A stretch of DNA of 54,516 nt from CAWDLX01 sp046728155 (GCA_046728155.1 JBKPDY010000108.1:1-54516), one strand, 5' to 3'. Positions 25,170-34,588 are shown, numbered from the stretch's first letter. Made by a program: numbers and translations. The notes: generated by a model from the letters alone, not told the origin.

Positions 25170-26391
25170 GGTTGCCTCCTCGGGCATGGGTTCGGGTGGG
25201 CTGTTCTCGTTTGACTCGTGGGTGGGCCTGGATCCTTCTTGGCGATTCACATGGCCTCAGCGGTGTAGGTGGTGGGGATGGTCACGGCCTTTCGCCGTCC
25301 ACAACGCGTCCTCGGCATCCCCGGTGCTCGTTGCGCTCTACCACTCTGGCTAGTGCCTGCTGCGCTTCTGCGGCTCTCCCGTTGGTCCCGTTGAACTCGC
25401 CGCGAGGCACACATCGGCATCTGGCTCGACCCGTTGTGTCGCAGGTACTAGTTGTAGTGTCCACCTCCGCGTTTGCTCATGACATCACTGTGCACCGTGA
25501 ATCGCTCAAGCGCGAGCCTTTCGCCGAAAAACTCGCATCACTTCCACTGTAGACGGTATCAGGTCGGTACCGCATCGCGGCTACCCAACAGCCCACAATG
25601 GTCGGAAGTCATTGTGCACACATGTAATGACTCGTTCAAGAGGCGACACTCAACAATGTACGGTCGGCTGGTCGGGGACCTCGCCGTGGAACGTCGGCGC
25701 GGCAGCGGCCGGCAACCGTACAGCCCGGCCGAAGCGATGGCGCAAGGGTCTCGAGTCCTTACGTTGCAGGGGTTTCAGCATCGCATCGATGCGTGTCGTC
25801 AGGCGGCGGAACCATGTTGGTGGCCGTCCGCACCGCGCGACCCTCTACAGTCGACTAATGATCGGGCGGCGTGTCGGCCGACGCCGGTCGACCGCAGCGG
25901 GGCACGGCACGCACCCGGGTTACGGCCTGCGCTCTCGCCGGCTGGCGGCGAACTCCACTGTGGATGCGGCGCCCGTCGGCGAGGGCCGAACCGCTCGCCG
26001 CCGGCGATCGCGTCACCGAGTCGACGACAGACCCGAGTGGGTCGGGCTTGGCGCCGCGCCGGCCGTCGATGTGGGTTGGAGTGGACGACGCTTCGCGTCC
26101 CGCGCGCCGAGACAGACCCCCATTGCGGCGGGCGCCTGCAGGCGGTCCGGCGGATCGCGCCTGACTGAGGTTGATTCGACCGATCCGGCGGACGGAAAAA
26201 GACACGGCCAGAGGTCGCCCGCGACGCCTACGGGTGCCATGATCGGGGGCGATCGGTTCCCCTCGAGAAACGTTGTTCGGAGGTTGCGTTGCCGCTGAGT
26301 CCATCCCTCGCGCCGTGCTTGCCGCAGTCCCGCATGTCTGATCTGAGCGGCTCGGCCACAGCGCCCGGATCCAACTTGAAGGAGACCCCCC
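25170..26391. other. 1.2-kb region without a convincing gene
   Basis: Frames here are short and have poor third-position GC. The part 25440-25660 is lower in GC and probably holds the histone-like promoter (leftward, TACAAC/TAGTAC around 25447-25457). CACAATG and CATTGTG (25594-25616) form a 7-bp inverted repeat with a 9-nt spacer. A 60-codon leftward frame (25464 to 25282) is not supported by codon use. The rest is featureless. Confidence 0.5.
25594..25616. promoter_or_regulatory. Inverted repeat CACAATG-n9-CATTGTG
   Basis: A perfect 7-bp palindrome in the lower-GC part of a gene-free region. It could be a regulator site or a small hairpin. Confidence 0.35.
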
Positions 26392-26877
26392 GTGGCTGAT
26401 CGGGAAGGAGGCGGCGGCAAGATCCTGCGGGGCCTGCTGACCGCCATCATCATCGTCGCCGTCCTGGTGTTGGTCATCGTGCTCCGCAGCCAGATCGCGG
26501 ACGCCGGCGGATCGCTCGGCAGGTTCGTTGCCGACCACACACCACCCACCACCGGACAGAAGATCGCCGTAATCGTCTACATGGTCGTCGCCGTCCTGCT
26601 GAGCATTCTCTTCTCAAACGCGGGCCACTTCACCGCGTACGGCATAGCGATGGGCCTCGGCCCGCTGCTGTGGTTCCTCTTCTGGGAAGGCTTCCCGGCG
26701 CTCGGTCTGCACCCGACGTGGATCGACAGCCTGAAGCTGACCCATATGGACAAGGTCGTCGTCATCACGTGGGCGGTCGTCGCCGACGTTCTCATCACGC
26801 TCGTCTTCGTCCCGCTCGAGATTCGGGAGAACATGCTGCGTCGCCGGCACCGGCTCGGTGAGGACACCGAGAGCTAG
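26392..26877 (+). CDS. Conserved membrane protein of unknown function
   Basis: A 161-residue protein with about four transmembrane segments: residues 13-32, 63-80, near 84-103 and 120-140. The N-terminus is basic and glycine-rich and the C-terminus basic (RENMLRRRHRLGEDTES). No family is recognised. GTG is the start, with AAGGAG 7 nt upstream. A strong hairpin follows the stop. The position beside a decayed peptidase gene says nothing about function. Confidence 0.75.
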   Translation: MADREGGGGKILRGLLTAIIIVAVLVLVIVLRSQIADAGGSLGRFVADHTPPTTGQKIAVIVYMVVAVLLSILFSNAGHFTAYGIAMGLGPLLWFLFWEGFPALGLHPTWIDSLKLTHMDKVVVITWAVVADVLITLVFVPLEIRENMLRRRHRLGEDTES

Positions 26878-26891
26878 CCGGGCACAGGAGA

Positions 26892-26923
26892 GGGGCACCT
26901 TGTCGCGAGCGGCAAGGTGCCCC
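26892..26923. terminator. Bidirectional terminator hairpin
   Basis: GGGGCACCTTG and CAAGGTGCCCC form a perfect 11-bp stem with a 10-nt loop between two convergent genes. It can serve both strands. Confidence 0.8.
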
Positions 26924-26945
26924 AACTATGTGGTGGCCCGTTGGA

Positions 26946-27858
26946 TCAGGACACCGGCACCGGTGCGGCGACCGGGCTGTGGTGCCCGTCCTGATCGACG
27001 GCCCTGACGCCGAACTGGACGTTGTCCTTCGCCAGGTCGATCGTCGCCGTCGTGACGTCGCCGACCGGGATCACATGCGTCCAGTCGGGTGCCGTCGATT
27101 CCCGCCACAGGACCTCGTACCCGGCCAAGTCGGGCTCGGTTCCGCGGGTCCGCTGCAACGTTGACAGGTTGGTCAGCGCGGTGGTCTGGATGCCGACGTT
27201 CTTCGGCGTACCCGGGGCCTGCGCCAGCGAGTACACCGTCGCCGCATTGACTCTCGTCGCCCGGGCGATGAAATCGAAGTCGCAGAACTCGTCAAGGTCG
27301 CCGAACTGGATCCCGTTCTCCACCCGGGTGTTCTGGTGCTCGTGGTTGTAGTTCTCCCGAGGCTCGGTGAAGCGTGCAGCTGGATAACCCTCGCGGATGA
27401 ACGAGTCGTGGTCGCTGGCACGGAGGTACCGGTCGCGCCGCCACACCAAGCGGTTGGTGAAGGCGTTGTCGGCGACGTTCACGACGAAGCGCCCCAGCTG
27501 GCGCGACGCGCTGTCGTTCTCGCCGCCGACCGCCTGCCGGATCGCGGTCTGTTGCGCCGTCGGAGGTCGGCACGCCCTCGACGAAGAGCCGCAGTGTGTG
27601 CGGGACGGGCGGCGTTCCGTCGAACGCCGAGCTTGCCCGATGATGTCGTTGCTGAGCATCGCGTGGATGTCCGCCCCCGCCGCCTTCATCTGTGCGGCCA
27701 TGTAGGCAGAGCCGTAGAGTCCCTGGTCTTTCCCGGCGACCGCCGCGACGACGATCGTCGCCTCCCAGTCCCGCGCCTATGCCACGGACCGGGTCGTCCT
27801 GACTCGACAGCGTGTGTCGCGTGCCGAACGTAACCAGGCCGTTCACGGTGGCTTGCAT
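26946..27858 (-). pseudogene. Degraded M28-family aminopeptidase
   Basis: Pieces of one secreted zinc peptidase are spread over two frames: LVTFGTRHTLSSQDDPVRGIG near 27800, then ARDWEATIVVAAVAGKDQGLYGSAYMA and HAMLSNDIIGQA in another frame, then SAFDGTPPVPHTLRLFVEGVP back in the first, then FVVNVADNAFTNRLVWRRDRYLRASDHDSFIREGYPA and an intact C-terminal domain. At least three frame changes near 27775, 27640 and 27560 plus missing N-terminal and middle parts show loss of function. The metal-site segment DHDSF and the HEHQNTR segment remain. A sequencing artefact could explain one frameshift but not the deletion. Confidence 0.78.
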
Positions 27859-27982
27859 CCTGGTATCAGCCCCGATGCCTGTCCACTTGAGCGGCCAACC
27901 TGCCTACGATCGGAGGCAGGCGGCGATGAGTTAGCTGCTCACGGCAGGTCTACCCGGACAGGACGCGAGGCAGGGAGGGATT

Positions 27983-28975
27983 ATGGCGAGGTCGGACACC
28001 GCGGTGGGCGAGGCATTCCTGCAGCAGGCCGACGCGTACCGTCGAGAGCTGTTCGCTCATTGCTACCGGATGCTCGGTTCGGTCCACGACGCGGAGGACC
28101 TCGTCCAAGAGACCTACCTGCGAGCGTGGCGTGCCTATGACCGATTCGAGGGCCGGTCCTCATTGCGCACCTGGCTACACAGCATCGCCACCCGCGCCTG
28201 CCTCACGGCACTCGAGGCGGGTACCCGGCGACCGCTACCGACCGGGCTCGGCGCTCCCAGCTCCGACCCCGACGACGAGCTCGTGCTGCTGGACGACATG
28301 CCCTGGCTTGAGCCGGTCCCGGATGCGATGGTGGACACGCCCGGGGCCGACCCCGCGGCAGTAGTTGTCGGCCGGGAGAGCCTCCGCTTGGCTCTGATCG
28401 CGGCGCTGCAGCACCTGCCGCCCCGGCAACGCGCCGTTCTCATTCTCCGCGATGTGTTGGCGTGGAAGGCGGCCGAGGTTGCCGAGGTCCTCGGCACCAC
28501 GACAGCCGCCGTCAACAGCCTCCTCCAACGGGCGCATGCCCAGCTCGACGATGTCGCACCTACTGCCGACTCCGTCGTCGAGCCGGCGGATGCGGCCCAG
28601 CGCGACCTGCTCGAGCGCTACGTCGCCGCCTTCGAGGCGAAGGACATCCAGGCGATCGTCGACCTCTTCACCAAGGACGCGATCTGGGAGATGCCGCCGT
28701 ACACGGGCTGGTACGAGGGAGCAGACACGATCGGCCGCCTCATCGACGAGCAGTGCCCCGCCCGTGGTCCGGGCGACATGCGACTCATCCCGACCCGAGC
28801 TAACGGCCAACCCGCCTTCGGTCTGTACATGCGCGAACCCGACGGCGGGTACGCCGCCTTTAACCTGCCGGTCCTGACCATCGGTCCGGGGGGCGTCACC
28901 CATGTCGTGTCCTTTTTCGACGTTCAACTCTTCGACGTGTTCGGGCTGCCCAGCCGGCTGCCCCCGACGAGCTGA
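27983..28975 (+). CDS. ECF sigma factor with C-terminal SnoaL-like domain (SigG/SigJ-like)
   Basis: A 330-residue sigma-70 family protein. Region 2 (residues about 20-85) contains LFAHCYRMLGSVHDAEDLVQETYLRAW, and region 4 (about 150-195) contains LQHLPPRQRAVLILRDVLAWKAAEVAEVLG followed by TTAAVNSLLQRA. The last 120 residues form an NTF2/SnoaL-type domain (YVAAFEAKDIQAIVDLFTKDAIWEMPP) that in related groups replaces an anti-sigma factor as a control module. The start has GGGAGGG five nt upstream. A TIGR03086 protein gene follows 9 bp later, so the two form an operon. Confidence 0.9.
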   Translation: MARSDTAVGEAFLQQADAYRRELFAHCYRMLGSVHDAEDLVQETYLRAWRAYDRFEGRSSLRTWLHSIATRACLTALEAGTRRPLPTGLGAPSSDPDDELVLLDDMPWLEPVPDAMVDTPGADPAAVVVGRESLRLALIAALQHLPPRQRAVLILRDVLAWKAAEVAEVLGTTTAAVNSLLQRAHAQLDDVAPTADSVVEPADAAQRDLLERYVAAFEAKDIQAIVDLFTKDAIWEMPPYTGWYEGADTIGRLIDEQCPARGPGDMRLIPTRANGQPAFGLYMREPDGGYAAFNLPVLTIGPGGVTHVVSFFDVQLFDVFGLPSRLPPTS

Positions 28976-28984
28976 GCGCGCGCC

Positions 28985-29548
28985 GTGACCAGCGAGACCG
29001 CCGCGGCAGCCGGCGGGGTCGCGTTGCTGGAGCGTGCGGTCAACTACACCTTGGGCTGCATTCATCTCGTCACGCCATCGGCGTTGACGCGTCAGACGCC
29101 GTGCCGCGGCTGGGATCTGCGTATGCTGCTTCGCCACATGGACGAGTCGGTCGTGTCCCTGATCGAAGCGGTCGGCCCCGCGGTGCAGGCGGGGACGAAC
29201 ATCACTGATGAGGTATCGGCCTTGCGAGGCCATGTGTGCGAACTCGTCGGGGCGTGGGCCGCTGCTCCAGCGCGGGGCCTGTTCGGTATCGACGGCCGGA
29301 CCCTGAGCGGAGGCGTTGTCGGCGGTACGGGCGCTCTTGAGGTCGCCGTGCACGGCTGGGATATCGCCCGCGCCTGCGCGTCGCCGCGTCCGATCCCCAG
29401 TTCCCTCGCCGACGAGATGCTCGACCTCGCCGTCCTCCTTGTCACCGACGCGGAACGACCTGGCCTCTTCGCGCCGGCTGTCCCCGTCCCGGTCACCGCC
29501 ACCTACTCAGATCGGCTGGTCGCCTACCTAGGCCGCGACCCTGCCTAG
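28985..29548 (+). CDS. TIGR03086-family (DinB-like, mycothiol-dependent fold) protein
   Basis: A 187-residue protein with the DinB/maleylpyruvate isomerase fold: TPCRGWDLRMLLRHMDESV carries the first conserved histidine, and LEVAVHGWDIARA the second. These bind metal and, in characterised relatives, use mycothiol. The substrate is unknown. It is translationally close to the ECF sigma factor gene and probably its target or partner. The last 21 bp overlap the 3' end of the opposing HIT gene. Confidence 0.82.
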   Translation: MTSETAAAAGGVALLERAVNYTLGCIHLVTPSALTRQTPCRGWDLRMLLRHMDESVVSLIEAVGPAVQAGTNITDEVSALRGHVCELVGAWAAAPARGLFGIDGRTLSGGVVGGTGALEVAVHGWDIARACASPRPIPSSLADEMLDLAVLLVTDAERPGLFAPAVPVPVTATYSDRLVAYLGRDPA

Positions 29549-30049
29549 CCGTACGGCTCGGCGGCGCAGCGCCGCCCGGATCCGTACGGCCAGCTCACTG
29601 GCTTCGTCGGGTGACTGGGCAATAACGCCACCTTCGGCCATGAGCGCGTGGTACTGCTGCCGCTTGTACGGCACGCCAGGCGGCAACGGAGCGACGTGCC
29701 AATGGACGTGCGCGTTACCCTGCATGCTGCCAAGAGACAACAGGTAGATCCGTTCCGCCGCGGTAACCTCCGCGACCGCCCGCGCCACCGTATGTACCGC
29801 CGCCTGCAGGGCCAGGTACTCCTCCGGTGTCAGGTCGCGCACCACGTCCTCGACATGCCGGCGTGGTACGACGAGCGTGTAGCCACGCAGGGTCGGATAC
29901 CGGCTGAGGAAGGCGACGTGATCTCCGTTCTCATAGACCATCTCGTGCTCGTAGCCAGGATCACCCCGCAGGAACCCGCACACGAAGCACGGCCCCTCGC
30001 GCACCCGGTGCTCGTACGCTTCGAGATCCATCGGACGCTTGGCGATCAC
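29528..30049 (-). CDS. HIT-domain protein
   Basis: A 173-residue HIT-superfamily nucleotide hydrolase/transferase. The histidine triad is H114, H116, H118 in GNAHVHWHVAPLP. An N-terminal PCFVCGF pair may bind zinc, as in Hint/GalT-like relatives. The C-terminal tail is helical and basic. Cellular substrate is not predictable. GTG is chosen as start from the 6-nt spacing to a TAGTAT -10 box; an in-frame ATG lies six codons in. Confidence 0.88.
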   Translation of the reverse strand: MIAKRPMDLEAYEHRVREGPCFVCGFLRGDPGYEHEMVYENGDHVAFLSRYPTLRGYTLVVPRRHVEDVVRDLTPEEYLALQAAVHTVARAVAEVTAAERIYLLSLGSMQGNAHVHWHVAPLPPGVPYKRQQYHALMAEGGVIAQSPDEASELAVRIRAALRRRAVRLGRVAA

Positions 30050-30055
30050 GGCTCC

Positions 30056-30061
30056 ATACTA
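30056..30061 (-). promoter_or_regulatory. Leaderless -10 box (TAGTAT) of the HIT gene
   Basis: TAGTAT, 6 nt (GGAGCC), GTG. It lies just downstream of a short palindrome. Confidence 0.65.
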
Positions 30062-30063
30062 CC

Positions 30064-30076
30064 GTCCTTATAGGAC
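30064..30076. promoter_or_regulatory. Palindrome GTCCTTATAGGAC next to the HIT promoter
   Basis: Perfect GTCCT/AGGAC arms around a 3-base centre, 2 bp upstream of the -10 box, where a repressor would block polymerase. It also lies at the very end of the methyltransferase gene. Confidence 0.4.
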
Positions 30077-30814
30077 AGACGGCGGCGGGCGCAGCACGAA
30101 GACGCCCCAGCCGAGGCAGCGCCGACCGTATGCGAGGTACGCACGGCGATGATCGGCCGTCTGCTCCCGCACCGACGCCGCCTCGGGGTGGGAGGGATTC
30201 ACGCGCAGCCAGCGGTCGGCCGCCGCCCAATGGCTCGACTCGTACCGGTCCCAACTGTCGGGGTTGGCCAGCACCATCTCGACGAGGTCGAGGCCCGCCG
30301 TCTCGAATCGATCGAGCGTGCCGAGCAGCGTGTCGAACTCCTGGCGGCCGATGCGCAAGGCCTCCAATGCCTTGCGCGGCGGCTCCTCGATCCAGTACGG
30401 CTCGCCAACGAGCATCAGTCCACCAGTCGCCTTACGGAGAAGTCGCAGTGTGCCTTCCAGCCCGCCGCCGATCCAACTGGCGCCGATGCAGGCAGCGAGG
30501 TCGAATGGCTCGGCGGCCTGGTACGCGCCGGCGTCGCCGTGGACCAGGGTGACCCGATCAGCGACACCCAGATCGTCCAGCCGCTTGCGGGCCGCAGCTA
30601 GGAAGACTTCGCTCGTGTCGACGCCGACGCCGCCGATGCCGTACCGGTGTGCCCATGTGGCGAGCATTTCGCCCTTGCCGCACGCGAGGTCGAGCATGCG
30701 CTGACCGGATTCGAGCCGGCACACCTCGCCTAGCAGCGCCAGCTTGTCGTCGGTGAACGGGTTCACGATGGTCTGGTCCGCTGCGACGATCTCGTGGTAC
30801 CGAAGCGCTGACAT
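30068..30814 (-). CDS. Class I SAM-dependent methyltransferase
   Basis: A 248-residue methyltransferase starting MSALRYHEIVAADQTIVNPF. Motif I is LDLACGKGEMLATWA (about residues 41-55), the acidic strand GVGVDTSEVFL follows, then TLVHGDAGAY and FDLAACIGASWIGGG. The substrate is unknown. The ATG has AGGAGGG five nt upstream; an upstream frame extension is unsupported. It is followed closely by the HIT gene on the same strand. Confidence 0.85.
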   Translation of the reverse strand: MSALRYHEIVAADQTIVNPFTDDKLALLGEVCRLESGQRMLDLACGKGEMLATWAHRYGIGGVGVDTSEVFLAAARKRLDDLGVADRVTLVHGDAGAYQAAEPFDLAACIGASWIGGGLEGTLRLLRKATGGLMLVGEPYWIEEPPRKALEALRIGRQEFDTLLGTLDRFETAGLDLVEMVLANPDSWDRYESSHWAAADRWLRVNPSHPEAASVREQTADHRRAYLAYGRRCLGWGVFVLRPPPSVL

Positions 30815-31259
30815 GTCCCTCCTGTTGATCGTGGTACGCGTGACACGGTACAGATGAGCCGTAAGGGTTCCTGCGCGGGGCGAGGTAGGTATCGATGAAT
30901 CCGCGTGACTCGTTGCGAAACACACAACCGCCTGCCACCGTGCTCAGGTGGAGGCGGTCTGGATCGCGACGCTGCATGTCAGCGCCCGTACCGCCGAGAA
31001 GATCATGCTGAGGCACCAGATCCATAGCGATTGAGGACATGTCGGATGCATGATGTCTGCATGCTCCAGGACGAGGACTTCTACGATGAAGTTGCTCGAG
31101 CGAGAAAGATCGGGTGACGGACCGGAGGCGGTCTATTCGTTTCGTCATAGCCGTTGCTGTGGAGAAGGCTCGGAAATGACGAGCATCCAACTGTCGATGT
31201 ACCCAGCCGCGTATCGGTCGTTTTGTCGCGCCCTTGCCGCCGCGCAAGGGTTGCTCGAT
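30815..31259. other. Intergenic scar, no intact gene
   Basis: A 28-codon frame at 30948-31034 (+) reads like the start of a small toxin-type ORF (VEAVWIATLHVSARTAEKIM) but stops early. The remainder shows nothing. It adjoins a broken transposase. Confidence 0.4.
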
Positions 31260-31757
31260 CTCACCGGCCGTATCCCGAGACCATTGGCTGAGATCCGTAA
31301 CGCTGTATCGCGGTCACGAACGCGGCGCACACCGCCCAGCCGGTGGCCGGGCGATGACCTTCGAGACGACGCAGAACCGGGCATGGTCATCCACGCCGGT
31401 GATGACATTTGCCTCGCTGCCGTCGGTCATCATCACGCTGCCGACGATGTCGAGCTGCCACTGATCCATCGGCTCCGGCCCTTGCCACGACAGATAATCG
31501 TCGCGGCGACGGCGACGATGAACCGGATTGATCAGATTGTTGCGCACCAGGATCCTGTAGATCGTCGCCCGGTCCGGCAGTGGTCGGGATCCGCGCCTGC
31601 CCAGGTCGTGGCGCAGTCGACGCAGACCCCACCGCGGATGATCCGACGATCTTGCAGACCAACGTCTCCACCTCGGCGTCGATCCGGTGCGGGCACGTCG
31701 CCGGACGACGCGACCGATCCGGGTGGCGGACACGGGGATGAAACCTGTTGCAAACAC
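31260..31757 (-). pseudogene. Truncated IS481-type transposase (integrase core)
   Basis: The leftward frame HPRWGLRRLRHDL then DRATIYRILVRNNLINP then MDQWQLDIVGSVMMTDG then VITGVDDHARFCVVSKVIARP matches the N-terminal and first DDE portions of IS481-like transposases, with the first two catalytic aspartates visible. The frame then shifts (ATGWAVCAAFVTAIQRYG continues in another frame) and the rest, with the catalytic Glu, is absent. An upstream frame break near 31660 is also likely. No terminal inverted repeats were found. Confidence 0.7.
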
Positions 31758-31866
31758 GGAGAGTGATCGACGTTGGGTTGCGGTGAGGACTGTATCCCTG
31801 GCTGTCAGATCGCATCCCAGGCGACGGACTTGTAGATCTCAGCGACGGTCTTTATGAGGCCGTGGG

Positions 31867-32799
31867 TCAGCCTTTCCACCAGTCGAGCACCCGGAGAGCG
31901 CGGAGGGTGTTCCAGCGGCTCGGCTGCCCCACGCCGCCCTCGAAGGCGAAGTGGACCCGACCCGGATGGATGTGGTCGAGCAACCAGCAGCCATCCGGCT
32001 GCTGCTTCGATCGCACGACCTCCACCGCCTCCGCCATGCGGGGATCAGGCTCGGCGCGCGCCCGCCAGAAGTAGTCGAGTGCGCGCAGGACGTCGTAGTG
32101 CCAGTAGTGCGGGAAGGCGAAGTCGAGATACGCCGGATTCGCGATCTCGCCGGTGCTCTTGCGGCGGAACAGGCCGCGCTGGAGCAGGTACTCCTCCCCG
32201 CTGCGTCGCGCCTCGCGCACCGCGGCTGACCCGCCGCTCACGCGCTCGAATCCGAGCAGCCCGTCGACCACGTTGATCGTCGTGTCGAACGAGGAGCGCA
32301 CTGACCCGTTCTCGGCCTCGCAGTTCCATCCGCCGTCGTCGAGCCGTTCGCCGAGGATCCGCTCCACGATCGGCGAGACGTCCACCCCGAAGTAGGCGCC
32401 TGTCTCGATCGTCCTGCCGTTGATGCACGGCTCGACCTCGCCGTCGAAGTACCGCTGCCCGGCGTTCTCCCAGCGCCCGTGCTCGGAAACAAGCGCGATC
32501 GCGCGGCGTGCCGCCTCGCACGCCGGGTCGAGCCCGAAGATCTGCAGGGTCTGCAGGGTGTGCATCGTCGTCGTCCAGGGCTGCCCCGGTTCGCTGCCGG
32601 TGTAGGACGCAGGGAACAAGGCGCCGCAGTCCCACAACCCGTCGGCACCCTCGAGCGCCAGAAGACGGGCGCCCCAGCCTTCGCGCTCCACGCGCGCTCG
32701 TTCGGCGGCGACCTCGTCGGGCGAGGCGTCCGTGAGATCGCGCAGCACCTGCCAGCGGATGGCCGGGTCGGAGTCGAGCAGCCAATCAACGACGTTCAT
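31867..32799 (-). CDS. Squalene cyclase/prenyltransferase-like alpha-alpha toroid protein
   Basis: A 310-residue protein starting MNVVDWLLDSDPAIRWQVLRDL. It contains repeated helix-pair motifs with DGLWDCGALFP, LDDGGWNCEAENG and QPDGCWLLDHIHPG, each like the QW repeats of terpene cyclases and prenyltransferase beta chains. The usual cyclase DXDD motif is not seen, so enzymatic activity is doubtful. Related genes occur as lone conserved proteins in bacteria. No informative neighbours. Confidence 0.78.
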   Translation of the reverse strand: MNVVDWLLDSDPAIRWQVLRDLTDASPDEVAAERARVEREGWGARLLALEGADGLWDCGALFPASYTGSEPGQPWTTTMHTLQTLQIFGLDPACEAARRAIALVSEHGRWENAGQRYFDGEVEPCINGRTIETGAYFGVDVSPIVERILGERLDDGGWNCEAENGSVRSSFDTTINVVDGLLGFERVSGGSAAVREARRSGEEYLLQRGLFRRKSTGEIANPAYLDFAFPHYWHYDVLRALDYFWRARAEPDPRMAEAVEVVRSKQQPDGCWLLDHIHPGRVHFAFEGGVGQPSRWNTLRALRVLDWWKG

Positions 32800-33523
32800 C
32801 GCCGCAGCCTAGCGGTCCGCACGGCGGGGTACGCGCGCTACCGGATGTAGCGGCCTGTGACTGGGTGTGTCCGGTTGGACGATCGACCCGTGTCGTGGTC
32901 GCCGACAACGGCTGCGGGGAGCGAGCCGGGACCTTTGCGGCGCTGCTCGGCGTCGTGGCGCTCGACTGCAGCGTGACTATCCGGGCTGCTGACCTGTCCA
33001 CGTCGCCGGTCACCCCGAGTCAGGGGTCTCTCCGCCGGCGTGGAGCCGTCATGTCCGCCCACGCGGAACCTGACGTCCGCTCACCCGGAATCCCAGGCGA
33101 CCGTCGGCAACCACGGCGGCAGTGATCGTTGCGTGGCGGCTGTGGTACGACGCGCACGTGACCGCCGGTGGTCCTCGGCCTTTGAATCGGCGAAGGACCG
33201 GCACCTTGTGCCCCGGCGGTCACGGCTATCGACCACGAGCGCAAATAACGGCTTGCATGTCCGGCACCCAGCTCGTCGTCGCTGCATGGGATACGACGCC
33301 GCGCCGCCGGTAGTTCAGAACCCCAACGCCTTCGGCGACCGGAACCTCCGGCCGTGGACGCCGACGCGTCATCTGACCTGCGCAAACGTTCTTATCGTCT
33401 CGCGTTGATTCTCAACGGTTCTCGCCGCCGTCGGTACCGGATCTGTACCGGATGATCTAGGTCCGTTGTCGACAGCACGCCTTGGTACTGGACTGTCGTA
33501 TCGCTGCATGGGGGTGCAAGTCC
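32800..33523. other. 0.7-kb region without a gene
   Basis: Only short frames with random-like codon use are present, and I saw no RNA gene or strong hairpin. ATCTGTACCGGATGATCT near 33440 resembles AATCTGTACCGTAG near 34085, flanking the small membrane protein gene; this may be a trace of an inserted element. Confidence 0.4.
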
Positions 33524-33943
33524 CTAACGTCGCTTCGCGGACCTGACTTTGTTGAACGCAGCGATCGCCCGCCACAGCAGAACCGCGGTCCCGGCGGTCA
33601 GCAGCGCCACACCGGCCCATCTCAGGACCCAGCCGAGTGTGATCTTCGTGTAGATGCCGTGAGCCGTCTTCAGTTCGTCTTCCGTACTCACCAGCCAGGC
33701 CCGCGTGTCGGACGGTGTGCCAGTGAACCGATGAACTGTGCCGTTCTCCTCGACAATCGTCGCTGTCGCCGATGGCGGGTTGGCCTGCTCCGACGTCGTG
33801 GTCATCCATGGCCAGCCGCCGCCTTCGAGCGTAAGCAGGGAAGCACTAGCGACCAGCGCGCTGATGCCGAGCGCAAATGCGATGACACCGACGGCCAGCC
33901 AGGTCGAGCGGCCGGTTCTTCGCCGTAGAGGACTCTGCGTCAT
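33524..33943 (-). CDS. Small two-TM membrane protein, hypothetical
   Basis: A 139-residue protein beginning MTQSPLRRRTGRSTWLAVG. It has one transmembrane helix at about residues 13-36 and another at about 108-128, with an extracytoplasmic segment containing VEENGTVHRFTGTPSDTRAW between them. No family is recognised. The frame continues upstream into the rnpB region, but that part is not coding. Flanking gene-free DNA with a shared 9-mer suggests it may have arrived with an element. Confidence 0.6.
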   Translation of the reverse strand: MTQSPLRRRTGRSTWLAVGVIAFALGISALVASASLLTLEGGGWPWMTTTSEQANPPSATATIVEENGTVHRFTGTPSDTRAWLVSTEDELKTAHGIYTKITLGWVLRWAGVALLTAGTAVLLWRAIAAFNKVRSAKRR

Positions 33944-34151
33944 GCAAGCATAGTGGCACTCCGCCCACGCATGGTCGTGAGCGCTCGCATCCAACTGAGC
34001 GTGGGAACTCGCAGTCAGGTTGGTTGATCTGCGGCCTCGTGGCTTAGGCTGTTCCGCGAGGCCGGTGGCTATCAAGATCGAATGAAATCTGTACCGTAGC
34101 TGTACCCGACGATCTTGGCGGACGCTTCGCCGCAGGTCAGAGGCGGGCGGC

Positions 34152-34566
34152 GGACGAGTCGGTCTGTACGCCGGGTCCTGTAGCTGCCGCGCCAAAGCGC
34201 GGCGGCTGGCGGCCATCCATCTCGGCCTGCCGTCGCCGACAGGCTCTAGCGGCCTACCCGCAGACTCGGGCGGGCAGCCCTCAAGCGTCTGCGCAGGCCA
34301 CCCCTTTCGGCGTGGCCCTCTTGGCCTTGCTCCGGGTGGGGTTTACCGAGCCACCCCGGTCACCCGGGATGCTGGTGGGCTCTTACTCCACCGTTTCACC
34401 CTTACCGCCGCGGCCGAGGCCGTGGCGGCGGTCTGTTCTCTGTGGCACTGTCCCGCGGGTCGCCCCGGGTTGCCGTTAACAACCACCCTGCCCTGTGGAG
34501 CCCGGACGTTCCTCGGCGGTGCGCCCGGAGGCGCACCGACGCGACCGCCCGACCGACTCGTCCGCC
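34152..34566 (-). ncRNA. rnpB: RNase P RNA (type A)
   Basis: Leftward, the P4 5' strand and flanks read as GAGGAACGTCCGGGCTCC (34514-34497), followed by ACAGGGCAGGGTGGTTG, the actinobacterial form of the universal core. Downstream are ACAGACCGCC, GGGTGAAACGGTGGAGTAAG (J11/12 region), AGGCCAAGAGGGCC and the closing CAGACCGACTCGTCC. The ends pair: 34552-34563 is complementary to 34152-34163, forming P1. The length of about 414 nt fits. This is the catalytic RNA that matures tRNA 5' ends. Several spurious frames overlap it. Confidence 0.95.
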
Positions 34567-34588
34567 GCTCCTGCAAGGATACGACGCG

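Noticed and set aside
25282..25464. 60-codon leftward frame upstream of the histone-like gene
   Set aside because: Low third-position GC, no family, ribosome-binding site overlaps the start; too weak to call.
25473..26298. Rightward frames of 228-231 codons
   Set aside because: Arg/Pro-rich random composition and no start signals; treated as non-coding.
33500..33525. tRNA-like GGGGGTGCAAGTCCC stretch
   Set aside because: No acceptor or anticodon stems can be formed around it.
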